Shown here piece after piece: positions 23,925 to 34,772 of a DNA stretch of 64,000 nucleotides. The notes under the pieces are model-generated. The model ran no database searches. It was not told where the DNA came from and worked only from the letters and a program-made list of their open reading frames with translations. Numbering within the stretch: the first letter of the stretch is position 1; every line of letters starts with the position of its first letter. The DNA lies in NCBI RefSeq assembly GCF_009730915.1, contig NC_052489.1, positions 26,405,916 through 26,469,915 on the forward strand. The letters run 5' to 3'. A program made the position numbers and the translations under genes. This DNA is from Dioscorea cayenensis subsp. rotundata (Eukaryota > Streptophyta > Magnoliopsida > Dioscoreales > Dioscoreaceae).

Positions 23925-24520
23925 TGTATATGGGATGCAACTTATAATTGCAAAATGTATGCATCTCTTAAATTTAGACTGTTATAAAATTTGTAATTTA
24001 ACTTGCTCTTATGTAGGTGCATGTGTAAAATAAATTATATTATTGATTAATCCATGGATCAATCTATCTAAATAGGAAATAATTTTGAGTATATTGAGGT
24101 GTTCATTTTTTAAAATAAAATTCTAATTCTTTTCTACCATGCTAAATGAATGAAGATTTTCAAAAATATTTTTTAACCACAATTTAGAAATGCGGAAGTG
24201 TTGTCTCAATAAAAATACATAAATTCCATTTAACATTTAAATAACAAAGTCGTTGTTAGTTATCTGTATTTGTTCATTGTGACATAAATCATAATAATGG
24301 AGAGGAGCTGGCGTAATTGTATTTCGATATATAGATAATAATGATTAAATAGGTACTACTAGGATAATACATGTCCCAAATGAACCAAATTATTTGACAT
24401 TAATATATTATTTTTGACACATCAAATAGATAATAACTAGAGGATTTTATTTTTATTTACTTATAGAAATAACTTGTAATTATCATATGCTCGTTGATTT
24501 AATTCATTTTTTCTTTCAAA
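23925..24520. repeat. Degenerate tandem module, unit 3
   Basis: Carries the module's landmarks in order: GCAACTTATAATTGCA, TTTGTAATTTAACTTGCTCTTAT, CATGCTAAATGAATGAAGATTTTCAAAAATATT, GTGTTGTCTCAATAA (24199), GGAGCTGGCGTAA and AAATGAACCAAATTATTTGACATTAATA (24374). No coding frame. Confidence 0.55.
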
Positions 24521-24524
24521 AATT

Positions 24525-24740
24525 TTAGGTATCATCAACCATTGGACAGCCCAATGGTATGACACCAAAGTGTAAAAGGTCCCTCTTCGACAGTACTGTT
24601 CCCCATATTGTTCATCTGGGATTTTTGTATTATTTTTGTACTGTACATATACTGTATATCCAGGCTCCAGTACTGTTTGGTATTTTTTATACGCATAGAA
24701 AAATGCGTTTGTCGCCTATTATTAAAAAAAAAAAAAAATC
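24525..24740 (+). mobile_element. Poly(A)-tailed SINE
   Basis: A box-like CAGCCCAATGG (24547-24557) and a weak B box-like GGTCCCTCTTCGACA (24579-24593) open a GC-richer segment of about 200 bases that closes with an A-run of about 15 (24722-24737). The layout, tRNA-type promoter, body and poly(A), is that of a plant SINE. Open frames inside it are not supported as genes. Confidence 0.5.
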
Positions 24741-25093
24741 TAGCTATCATAATATTATCAAAATTAAATAATCAAATTTGATTCAATTTGAAAATGCTAC
24801 CTATGAGTTGGTATTTCATTTCTATTTTAACTCAAAGGGTTGGATCTCATGACAAGTCCATATGTGTGTGTGTATATAAACAGCAAATACCATTAATTTT
24901 TTTTTATGAAAAACTAATTATTTCATTATGGAGAAATAATATAACTGCTTAGACAAACACACGCGATCAGCATCTAATATCCATATAAAATCTTATTTTT
25001 CAAACAATCAATATAAATACTATCTAGTATTCATAACAATTAAACACCATCATAATCCCAACTATTATGGCACTTGCAGTCATCATAACTCTC
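24741..25093 (-). other. 3' flank of EIL-B
   Basis: AT-rich presumed 3' untranslated and downstream region of EIL-B. No other feature. Confidence 0.45.
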
Positions 25094-26938
25094 TTACACA
25101 GGTTCTTGTTTCTGTTCTTGATGTTGGAGATGCTGTTGATGCTGCTCCTCAGTTTGAACAGGAAGCAATGGAGCAGTAGTTGAACTTGAACCCACTGTAG
25201 CTAAACCAAGTGAAAGCCCTGAACCACCAATAAAATCCAAGAGTTTGGATTCGTTCTCATGTTTCATGTCAACAGTGTGGCTCTGATGGATGTCATGGCT
25301 TTGAGGACAGAAATCATAGTTAGCACTACGGCCATGTCTGTTGAGAAGATCCTCTTCAAACAAGCAAGCTCTCCTCCCAGAGTTACTGATCAATGGTTGT
25401 CCAAACTCTTCTTCTTCTTGGATTGCATTGCTACTACTTCCAACTTCAACCCTTGTTCTTGTGACACTTGATCCCATTTGAAGATGATGATGAAGAGGAG
25501 GAATAACTTCAAGAAGAACTTCATGCCTACTAGAGTTGAACCCCATGTTTGACATGAAACTAGTGATAGGGATACCAGCAAAAGTGACACCACCATGGAT
25601 ACACACCAACTGATGGTTGTTCCTAGCATTAAGGGTGATGAACCCATTGTTAGGATCATGGTGAGGACATTGCTGATTCTCACAAGTGTAAGCAAAGCGA
25701 GCACCACATGCTTCTCTTGGTAGCCAACGTCTCAGCTTCCCTCCTCCTTGTCTTCCGGCTCTCAAATGACCACCATCATCATCTTCGTCTTCACTAACAT
25801 CATACTGTTCTTGTGCTAGTGGGTCAATACTGGTTTCCGGCGGAGGTGGAATAACCGCATCTGGATTTTGCTGCAAGTATAATTTCAGCTCTTCCTTGAT
25901 AATCTCATGCCAAATGTTATTCTCCTTTGCTGACATTTTATCTTGAAGACATTTGGATTGCCACACTAGAGTCTTGATCTTTTCTATATCCGGCATAAGG
26001 TGTTTGATGACCGCAGTTAAGACAGCTACCTTGTACATCTTTTTCAAGTCATGTGGTTTCTTGTAAGGTGGCAATTCCATGTTCTCCGGCAAGTTCTTAG
26101 GTGGCCACCAAGCTTCTTTCCCAGTAGGCCACCATGGTGGTGCAACACCATTGTCCAAAGGGAACTTACGTTGAGGTGGGTAGCAATGTTGTATTAGAGC
26201 TGAGATGAGAGCACCCAATGTTGCATCTTGGAGTTGATCAAGATAGTACTCTCTCAATGATTGATCTCCTCGGCCATGACCATCAACTTGATCATCCATT
26301 GCACCAATTGTTTCCTTGTATTTATCGATGGCTAAGGGAGCGTTTCGATCGAATCGAACTCTCTCTTTCCACCATTTTCTAAGGCTATCAGAACAAGCAC
26401 TGGCCGCCTTATCATTCTCGGTGACAATCCCATAGACGAAGCCTTGGACGTTGCACTCTTCCATGACCTTTATCATTGTCTTAAGAATGGTGTCTTGAGC
26501 TCTTGATAACTTTTTCTTTTGAGAATCTTCTTGATGTTGTACTTGGTATGATGCTTCTCCTCTGAATCTCCTTAGCATAGATTTTTCTCTTTGAATTCCC
26601 TCCTCCACTTGACTTATTTGTACTTCTTCCTCTTTGGCATCCATAAGCATGTCTTGAGCAACCATACCATCATAATTAGCAACATTATTTGTTGCTAGCG
26701 CTACTTCTTCTTCATCTCCTCCTCCTCCTTCTTCTTTATGTTGAGGAATTTCTAATGGTACTGGAGTTTTAGTTTCTTCTTTTGCTTTCATTGAGACATC
26801 ACCAGGAACATTTTCAGTAACATTTTTGGGTGCATTTAGTGGATCAAGAATCAAAGCACCACTGGGATTGCCCAACAATATTTGTGCCATTTTATCACTC
26901 TTTTCAGAGTGCTTTTCTATTTGTGAGTCATGTGACAT
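25094..26938 (-). CDS. EIN3/EIL-family transcription factor (EIL-B, 614 aa)
   Basis: One coding exon, ATG at 26938. It is plainly paralogous to EIL-A along most of its length: MSHDSQ... against MSYDSH..., SRAQDTILK (145-153), [64 protein letters not shown], then [16 protein letters not shown] and [10 protein letters not shown]. The canonical EIN3 N-terminal basic motif is again missing; the region before SRAQD holds a charged, probably coiled segment (residues 100-145). The C-terminus is His/Gln-rich. By family it is a nuclear DNA-binding activator of ethylene- or sulfur-responsive genes. It lies about 5.5 kb upstream of EIL-A on the same strand, so the pair arose by local duplication. The glutamate run of EIL-A is much shorter here. 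Confidence 0.95.
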   Translation of the reverse strand: MSHDSQIEKHSEKSDKMAQILLGNPSGALILDPLNAPKNVTENVPGDVSMKAKEETKTPVPLEIPQHKEEGGGGDEEEVALATNNVANYDGMVAQDMLMDAKEEEVQISQVEEGIQREKSMLRRFRGEASYQVQHQEDSQKKKLSRAQDTILKTMIKVMEECNVQGFVYGIVTENDKAASACSDSLRKWWKERVRFDRNAPLAIDKYKETIGAMDDQVDGHGRGDQSLREYYLDQLQDATLGALISALIQHCYPPQRKFPLDNGVAPPWWPTGKEAWWPPKNLPENMELPPYKKPHDLKKMYKVAVLTAVIKHLMPDIEKIKTLVWQSKCLQDKMSAKENNIWHEIIKEELKLYLQQNPDAVIPPPPETSIDPLAQEQYDVSEDEDDDGGHLRAGRQGGGKLRRWLPREACGARFAYTCENQQCPHHDPNNGFITLNARNNHQLVCIHGGVTFAGIPITSFMSNMGFNSSRHEVLLEVIPPLHHHLQMGSSVTRTRVEVGSSSNAIQEEEEFGQPLISNSGRRACLFEEDLLNRHGRSANYDFCPQSHDIHQSHTVDMKHENESKLLDFIGGSGLSLGLATVGSSSTTAPLLPVQTEEQHQQHLQHQEQKQEPV

Positions 26939-26959
26939 TTTGTATTTTTTACAAAAAGG

Positions 26960-27340
26960 TCATTGCAGACTACTCTGTGGATGCAAAACCATGAAAAACT
27001 TCAGTTGAGATAAACACATCAGTTTAAATAAAAATAAAATAAAAATGAGCCAATAAATATAGAAGATATTATATATATATATATATATATATATAACATC
27101 CTCTCAACATTATATATGCATAAGAAGAAGATTTAAAAAGTATAAATGAACATTGTAATCCAAAAAGCAATACCAGAAGAAATTAAACCAAAGGGGGCAA
27201 TCATGGCGAAACCTTGACATTGATAAGCTATCAAGGAATCATCATCTTTCGTGCATGTACCTATATATATATATACAGAACAATTAAAAGTCATTACAAA
27301 TTAAAACAAAAGAAGAGATGCATGTAAACATACAGTTGGG
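26960..27340 (-). other. Leader region of EIL-B with a probable intron
   Basis: On the minus strand an acceptor-like CATCCACAG|AGTAG (about 26984) precedes the ATG. A donor-like CAACT|GTATGTTT lies near 27334, giving a leader intron of about 350 bases, as in EIL-A. It holds a TA microsatellite at 27070-27094. Confidence 0.4.
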
Positions 27341-27475
27341 GAAGGAAAGAGGGATGAAGCTAAAGCAAGCTTCTCTTTGTTGAAACGCTGAGCCTGTCTT
27401 TGTCTCTAACCCAATTGAAGGAGAAGGATTAATGGAGATTGGCATGAACACTTAGAGAGTTGGGGATTTGGGAGG

Positions 27476-27486
27476 GTTTATATAGG
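27476..27486 (-). promoter_or_regulatory. TATA box of EIL-B
   Basis: Minus strand CCTATATAAAC, with the same flanks (CATT(T/C)CTATATAAAC, then C-rich) as the EIL-A TATA box. Confidence 0.65.
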
Positions 27487-28344
27487 AATGAAACTCCATA
27501 TATGTAATGTAAATGGGATGGATGAACCTGATTTATTTCTTAATTTGAATTAAATGCACTTCATAATTACCATTTTACCCTATTTTTAGGTTTTGTTTAA
27601 TACACATAAATAAAAATAAAATTAAAAATGATTATACATATTTTATTTTTAAGTTACTTAATATGAAATTATGATTTTTTTCATATTAAAAATACAACAT
27701 TAAAATTACCTATTGAAAATTTGTATGAATGACTTCGATATATTAATATTTTTTATGTCCAGTAAAAAGATACGTTGATGTCTCTATCACATGTAATAAA
27801 AAACCGTCAATAATAATCGTATGAGTTATAACTATGCTTTTATTGCTTCTTTCCATCTTTCCGCATAATCAAGCATAAGTAAGACACTTTATCCATCTTT
27901 TGATAATCAATCATAGAACTTATTTTATTAATTATAAATTATTTACTCAATTTTTATTAAAATTAAAAATGTATAAAAATTGAAATCGGTTATAAAATGC
28001 TAATTCATTCACATGAATAAAATTAATAATTATATCTTTACAAATTTATTAGGTTAATTCACCTAAATGCATATTTGGTAACAATAGTAAATTAATTTTA
28101 GACAAAGGAAGTTGGAGGCCAACTTGGTCATTACACAAGGAACTGGATAACCCAATTGTAATAAAATGGCACGTTTGTTGGATGCAATGCATGTATATCC
28201 ATGGAAGGGACTTTATATATATATATAATATATATATACATTAATAAAATGGATCCAACGGCTGGAGATACATCTCTCGGCCCATTTCGCTTGATGATGA
28301 TGAAATGGCAACCATTGGATACCTTCCATTCTCGGGGGCATTGT
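27487..28344 (-). promoter_or_regulatory. Upstream region of EIL-B, copy 3 of the triplicated segment
   Basis: Homologous to the region upstream of EIL-A: AATTACCATTTTACCC parallels AATTACTGTTTTACCC, followed by TTATTTACTCAATTTTTATTAAAATTAAAA, TATTTGGTAACAATAG and a TTGGTCATTACACAAGGAACT segment. More diverged than copies 1 and 2 are from each other. A TA microsatellite lies at 28214-28238. Confidence 0.6.
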
Positions 28345-31000
28345 CTTAATGGACATGGGTTGTCATATGTCAATACATGATATAAGATATAATGACCAGT
28401 TAATATATACTACTCCAATGATGTCTAGTTGAAATGAACCAAATAATTTGGCATTTATACATTTTTATGTAAAAATATAGTAACTTGAAGGGTGATTTTT
28501 TTAATATATATATATATATATATGATTTTGCAAAATTTATAATTTTATTTGCTCTTGTAAATATACATATATATATAAATATATATCTTGTAATACAAAT
28601 TATTATGTCAACAAAATTGATTGAATTATATATATATAGATAGATAAATTTTAGTTTATTAAGGTCTTGATCCCACTAGAGGAAAAATATTTCCATTAAT
28701 ATTGTTTTTATGTTATGGTGAATGAATGACATTTACAAAAATACTTTTTAAAAATAATTTGGTAAATAAAAGAAAGTTGTTCTTAATAAGAAAAATAGAA
28801 AAATACTTTTAAAAATTTTACAAAACAGTTCTTCATTCACAGTATTGGTTTTTTATTGTTTAAGGAAAGTTGCTGGCATGATCCTAAATAGAAGTAAATG
28901 AAAGATTTTCAAATATGTGCATTTTGAAAATTTTGTTTGATACAGTGAACCAAATTATTTTAAAATTAATTATGCATTATCATGAAATATACAGTACATA
29001 ATAACTAAAGGATTTTTTTTTTTAATTTATATATTTTGAAATTTGTATTTCCATATGTTCATATATATGAATGAGGGAATAAATATCATGTTAGTCTATT
29101 TTTTTTTATTGATTTGTATAGATGGAAAATAATCTAAGTCAATTAGGTTCTTCATCATTTTCAAATTTCAATGAATGAGTTATTATATTTATTTATTTAT
29201 CATGCTAGATGAATACATAATTTATTCAATATAATTAATTAAATAAAAATAACTTGAAAATATGAGAATGCTATCTTAACAATTACAAAAAGTACATATT
29301 TTTTATTTTTAAAAAAATAGCCAACATAATATATCTTCATTCTATATATCAGCTTAAAATGATATAATTATCACTATAATGTAAAGGGCAACTTACAATA
29401 CCAAACATATACTACTCAGATTTATGATGCATCGCCGGAATGAATTAAATTATATAATGTTAATAAGCTATTATTATGTATCTTTTATTTTTATTTTTTA
29501 ATAAAAATGAATAAATCACTAATTTATATATAAAAAAAACAACTAGTATAAAGTAACATAAAAAAAAAAAACATAAACAAAATAAGCTATTGTGATATAT
29601 CTTATAGATGACAATTTGAAAGGTTTTTGTTTTATATATCTTTTATGAATTATTTGATTATTTTATATCATTAATCTAACTATTTATCTTATATATATAT
29701 ATATATATGACAAGTTCAAATCAGTTAGGTTTTAAATTATTTATTTAATTAATTATTTTTTATGAACGAGATTCTCAGTTGTCTATAGTATCATGCAAAT
29801 AAATATTTTCAAAAATCATTGTAAAATGTGAGAATGTTGTCTCAATGACAACATAAATTCATGTTTAAAATTTAAGCGGCAATTTTGGTGCATTATATTA
29901 ATCAATTTACAATCATATATAATATTAATTGAAAGGAGTTGGTATATATAACAATATTTTGAGATATATACAACTGATGATGGTGAAATCTATACGATTT
30001 TTTTTTAATATTAATTAGTACCGATTTTTTATATAAAATGTTTTTATTTTTCTTGAGAAGACGAGTTTATACCTTAATTCATGTAGAATAAGCCCATAGA
30101 TATGTTTAGGTATTAACTCTATGCATGTGCATGCCCCAAACATGATTTGTTTACTTTAAATTGTCAAAATTTATGCTACTCTAAAAATGTTTGTTTGGGA
30201 TGAACTAAATTATTGTAAATTACAATATTATTATAACATGTCTAGCAAATAATAACATGAATATTTTGGTTTTAATGACTACTGATTAGGTGAAATTAAC
30301 AACAAGGGTCAATTCTTTATATTTTAATTTTTTTCAAGTGAAAGAATTCTACATTTATTTATTTTTTCATATAGACTTTCAAAGTCTCTTGCCAAAAATT
30401 GTATCGACTTTTATTTCGTCAAATGTTAAAGTTAAATTTCTCCGGCCCAATAAAGTATAATAATAATAATAATATATAATAAGAGAATAAAATAAATAAA
30501 TTGTTTAAAATACTTTTTAAAAACAACTTCAAGATATGAAAGGGCTCTTCCAAGTTTCAATAACAAAATCATTAAATATATTTAAAAAAATTAAGTAAAA
30601 GAATCTTTGTTCACTCTGTACATATATTGTTATATAATAATAATATTATTAAAGTAATAAATACTAGTTCAACTAATTATTTTTTGATCTATTGCCACTG
30701 AATATCTTATATAAAGTGTTAGTGATCCTCAATTTATATAGAATAAAGTTACAAATATATTAAAGTATTAACATCACTTATGCACATTTCATTATATATA
30801 TATATATATATACACTAATTTGCATGATGTAAAATGAGATGTAGTTTTTAATGATCACAACAAATATGAAGTTTATTGTTATTAACTTATAATTATTATA
30901 TTATTGAGACATACATGGTAGATAATATATAATTTGACTACTTTTGTGTTTTAAAAGAAATGAATTAAAATTTTAAAATAAATTATACTGGACGAAACTA
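28345..31000. repeat. Degenerate tandem array of an AT-rich module (units 4 to 8)
   Basis: A module of roughly 450-700 bases recurs in one orientation. Each unit begins with a GGxxxTGGCAT(A/G)A-like word and carries a (G)AAATGAACCAAATTATTT-like word. It then has TTTGTAATTTTATTTGCTCTT, a GCTAAATGAATGA...TTTTCAAAAAT word and TGTTGTCTCAATAA. The AAATGAACCAAATT landmark appears at 28430, 28946, 29441 and 30205 here, and at 21283, 23466 and 24374 to the left. The TTGTCTCAAT landmark is clear at 29837 and decayed at 28787, 29267 and 30560. No coding frame, no terminal repeats. Confidence 0.5.
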
Positions 31001-32892
31001 TAATGTTTCTTAGAACAGACGAATTAATTTATATAAAATATAAATATCCTGGTTAGCTTGTGAATTTCAGTAATCAATTCTTCATAATTCATATGCGAGT
31101 CCCTAGAAAAGTTGGTGAACTGATAAATATATTAATTATTTTATGATACTTGAACTTAAATAATAAATAATAAAAAATAAAAAAAAAAACCTAAAAAGAG
31201 ATGGTGTCCCAAACCAATAATACCAAATTCAAGTACCCTGTCATCCACCAAAACCTACTTTTAGTTGAGTGGCTTGACTTTTGTCAAGTTTTTATTAATA
31301 AGTCAACATGTAGATTAGTATGTTTTTTATTCTTGGCAGTCCATTTTGACTAATTATTTTACGTAGCTATCAATTTTATTCATCAAAATATTTAAATATA
31401 GAACAATATGGTAAAACTATAGATTGGACATTGGTTGTCATCTCTTAATTAATATGAAAGTAAATACATGATTACATGAGCTACATGATCAATTCCTTTA
31501 TAATAAATTTGGAGTAGTTTGGTTTTGTCAAAGAAGAGTGGGTAGACTTGTTCCATGGGATTATGAGCTCATGATAGTGAAATTAGCTTATGGAGATTTT
31601 TGGTTTCTTTGTTTCACCAAGTCAAAATGGTCCTCATTAGTTTATTTTATTTTATTTTATTTTATTTTTTGATAAAAACATTAGTTTATTTGTTTGTTTA
31701 AATGTTTAGTTAATTTAATTGAAAAAATTGAAACTTTTAAGAGCATGGGATAAAAAAAATATGGTTTAGATAAAATAAATTTGAATATTAACAAAAGAGA
31801 GCCATGGAGAGGCAAAAAATAAATAAATAAAATGAAGTTTGCTATGTAGCCATGTGAAAATGAGAGAAAAAGAACATGATTGATTTAAAAGATTGGGACG
31901 CTTAAATAAATGATTTTGAATTTAATTTTTTATACATATAAAAAATACAAGCCAAGAATTTATTTTTTTTATAAAACTCTTAATATTTTATTTAAAATTT
32001 CCTATGACTTAACACCTCGTCATACGTTAATAAATCAATGACTTCTTCAGAAATAAGATATTGTGAATCAGAAAAATAATAAAAAAAAAAATATGTGAAT
32101 AGCTTGAGAAGTAAAAGTGAGATGGTGAAATAAAAAGATAAGTGAAAGAGAAAAAATAAAGAATAATAAAGATAAAGAAGTGGATAGTGACAGAAGAAAA
32201 GTCATTAAATATAATAAAAATATTATATAATGTTTATAAAAAATTTTTATGATAGAGGAAAAAGTTACTTTTTCTTTCAAAGTGACAGGTGAGGGTTTAA
32301 CGCGCTTTTGTGAATATTTGAGAATTTTCATTTATCTATATTTATTAAAAAAATAAAAAATAAAAAATTAATGCTTGGTCTTATATGTTATCAAAAAAAT
32401 AATCCTTTTATAGGTGATGTCGAGATAAGCGGCTGAACAAATTTAATTAACATGATGTCACACCAACGACTAGATCACTGCTTAACCCATAAAAACTAAT
32501 ATAAAATGAATTAACTAAATAATTTATATTTGCTTAGTCAATCAAAACAAATAATCATAATAATGAATCTAGAAGTTATTAAGGTTGAATTAATCTTAGG
32601 ATTATGTGACAACCATTGTTTAACACAGTGGATTATTACACGGGTCCAAGTAATAATATTCAAATAGGATTCTAGTAGGTATTCCGTAACAAGAGACATC
32701 GTTCTTCTACATGAAGATACCTATTACTTTGTTATAATAATTTTTTTTTAATGCGTGATAGGCTTTTATTGTCTTATATAATATCTGATCAAATTAATAA
32801 ATTTTTAAAAATTCAATAACTCACCGGTAAATCTCCCTCTCTTAACAAATTAAGTGTGATAGTTGTCGTTTATTGAAAATAAAACCTTAAAA
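31001..32892. other. AT-rich intergenic DNA, no gene seen
   Basis: No supported gene or RNA. A pentanucleotide TTTTA run lies at 31645-31670. The segment around 32600-32720 is less AT-rich but without a recognisable family. Confidence 0.5.
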
Positions 32893-33541
32893 ATCGTTTG
32901 GTTTACATTAATGTTTTTAAATTAGCGGCTGTTACATGGTAATATGAAAATATTACTATATTTGGATTAGTGGTAATATTGATGGTAATATATGATTACC
33001 AACCTTGGAATATTACCGAAAGACTTAGTAATCGCATTACCAATTTACCACAAAAACATGTGGCTATATATATTGGTTTACAAAAAATGTGGTAATATGA
33101 TTTTTTTTTTGTTTACAAATATACCATTTATTTTAAAAAAAATCATTTTCAAAGACTACATATTTTACCCGTTGAATAAAGAAAAATTAATTTTAGACAA
33201 TGTTATTTTGGGAATATCTTCAAATTTGAAAATTAATTTTTTGTATCACGATTAATTTTTTCATCTAAAAAATTTATTTTATCATAACTTTTTTATTTGC
33301 TCAAAATTTTAGATATAAAGGTATTTTAGGAAACATGTGTTAAAATTAATCTTTAATATTATAATTTAATTATTTTGATCCAAAATTTTATTTTATAATA
33401 AATTTAAATTTACTTAAAATTGTAGATGCGAGAGTATTACTATATAGTATGAGTTATTGACTAAATATGGTTATCATAAATTACCATAGTGTAAGCATTC
33501 CCTAGTTTATTATTATAGCAAAATGAGAACCAAATCACGCT
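32893..33541. mobile_element. Non-autonomous DNA transposon (MITE-like)
   Basis: The left end reads AATCGTTTGGTTTACATT and the right end, reverse-complemented, reads GCGTGATTTGGTTCTCATT: imperfect terminal inverted repeats built on the TTTGGTT(T/C)(A/T)CATT core. Inside, GGTAATAT/ATATTACC words occur on both strands, as in many plant MITEs that capture subterminal repeats. No transposase. The target duplication could not be fixed. Confidence 0.4.
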
Positions 33542-33752
33542 AGTATTATGGAAATCAATTTTCAAGAATCAGGGTTCCACAAACCATTTCCACACTTGTG
33601 AACTGACCCTGACCCGGATCCGAAGCACGAAATTCATATGCCTTAGGGGGGACCCACATTCCAGTCAAATGAAAAAACGCCACGTCATACTCAAGGAAAA
33701 ACCTGAATGCTGTCTGAGATGACACAGCTAAAATTCCAAGGCAAAATGGCGC

Positions 33753-33760
33753 TATAAATA
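33753..33760 (+). promoter_or_regulatory. TATA box of the At5g19025-like gene
   Basis: TATAAATA lies about 30 bases before a likely start in the segment TTCTCTCTTGTAAAACTC, with a GC-richer leader after it. Upstream, GCCACGTCAT (33680-33689) is an ACGT-core motif. Confidence 0.6.
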
Positions 33761-33882
33761 CATCTCTGAGGGTCCCATCAAGCTTTCCAATTCTCTCTTG
33801 TAAAACTCACGCCTTTTCCCATCCACACGTCACTCGGACGCGATCGCCGTCTTGTTTACGCCGGCACTCCATCGAAGACGAC

Positions 33883-33909
33883 GATGGTCCCGGACAAGCT
33901 CGAAGACTG
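33883..33909 (+). CDS. Upstream ORF 1 in the leader (8 codons)
   Basis: ATG GTC CCG GAC AAG CTC GAA GAC TGA encodes MVPDKLED in the leader of the gene at 34107. It could reduce translation of the main frame. No conservation can be checked here. Confidence 0.3.
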
Positions 33910-34041
33910 AGAGGGTGTCCGATCGAGTATATGATCTCTTTGAATCACTGATTTACCCTTTTTGATCTCTTCTCTTGATTGCTCTTAGATCCGATTTCAT
34001 TTGGTTTTGGATCTTTGCGTTGAGATTGTGTGTTTTTCTTG

Positions 34042-34107
34042 ATGGGTGAATTTTGGGAGGATTTGGGGGGGATTGATTGGAGGGGTGGATTGGATTTGGT
34101 TTCTTGA
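34042..34107 (+). CDS. Upstream ORF 2 overlapping the main start (21 codons)
   Basis: An ATG at 34042 opens a 21-codon frame (MGEFWEDLGG...) whose TGA overlaps the main ATG by one base (TGATG at 34105-34109). Such an overlap would force ribosomes to reinitiate or leak past. Whether it is used is unknown. A leader intron removing it is not obvious. Confidence 0.35.
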   Translation: MGEFWEDLGGIDWRGGLDLVS

Positions 34108-34772
34108 TGGCAATGGTTGATTGCCGGAGCTTGATCGAGTTCTGCCGGGCGTTCGAGCAGCAGCGGAACATGGCGGCGAACTCTCAGGCGTCTTCCGGTC
34201 ACAATCGACACAAGAAGAGCAAGTCTTTGAATCCTTTGTCTCACCCTTTCTGTGAGCTATCGCCCTTCGCCGCCATCGACATCTTGATCTTGTTTCTTGC
34301 CCTCGGAGCCCTCGGCATCCTCACCGTCCCTTACTTTAAGCTCATCTGCCAGGAATCGTCATATCTCCTCGTAGCGGCTTTGGTTTTCATTGGAGAACTC
34401 GTCTACAATGCACCGATTGCGTATGTTGCTGGTCTGGTCATCATTATCGCCGTGTTCACCGCTTGGGAGTGGGCCGGCTACCAAGCAAGGAAATGCGGGA
34501 ACCCTTACTGCAAAGGGTTGAAGAAAGCTATCGAATTTGATATCCAGCTCGAGTCTGAGGAATGCGTGAAGTACTTGCCACCCTTGCCAGAGGACGTCTT
34601 TGGTGCCCGGCGATTGGAGCTTGGGCAGGATCACAAAGAGCTGGAAGCTGAGCTGAAGAAGATGGCACCTCTGAACGGACGGACCGTCCTCATCTTTCGG
34701 TCGCGCTGTGGGTGCCCAGCCGGCAGAATGGAAGTTTGGGGGCCAAAGAAAGTGAGACGGATAAAGAAGTAG
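34107..34772 (+). CDS. At5g19025-like membrane protein (ribosomal L34e superfamily-like, 221 aa)
   Basis: Single coding exon. The first in-frame ATG is at 34107 (MAMVDCRSLIEFCRAFEQQ); a second at 34113 would remove two residues. The N-terminal DCRSLIEFCRAFEQ block is a hallmark of the uncharacterised plant family to which Arabidopsis At5g19025 belongs. After a Ser/Lys-rich stretch come two or three hydrophobic segments (about residues 50-75 and 85-125), so it is likely a membrane protein. Next is a Cys-rich CGNPYCKG segment, an ELEAELKKMAP block and a final CGCPAGRM...KKVRRIKK basic tail. The link to ribosomal protein L34e is only a weak database-style resemblance. The function is not known. 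Full length and intact. Confidence 0.85.
   Translation: MAMVDCRSLIEFCRAFEQQRNMAANSQASSGHNRHKKSKSLNPLSHPFCELSPFAAIDILILFLALGALGILTVPYFKLICQESSYLLVAALVFIGELVYNAPIAYVAGLVIIIAVFTAWEWAGYQARKCGNPYCKGLKKAIEFDIQLESEECVKYLPPLPEDVFGARRLELGQDHKELEAELKKMAPLNGRTVLIFRSRCGCPAGRMEVWGPKKVRRIKK

Noticed and set aside
32992-33255. 87-codon plus-strand frame
   Set aside because: Lies within the MITE-like element at 32893-33541, AT-driven composition, no family resemblance.
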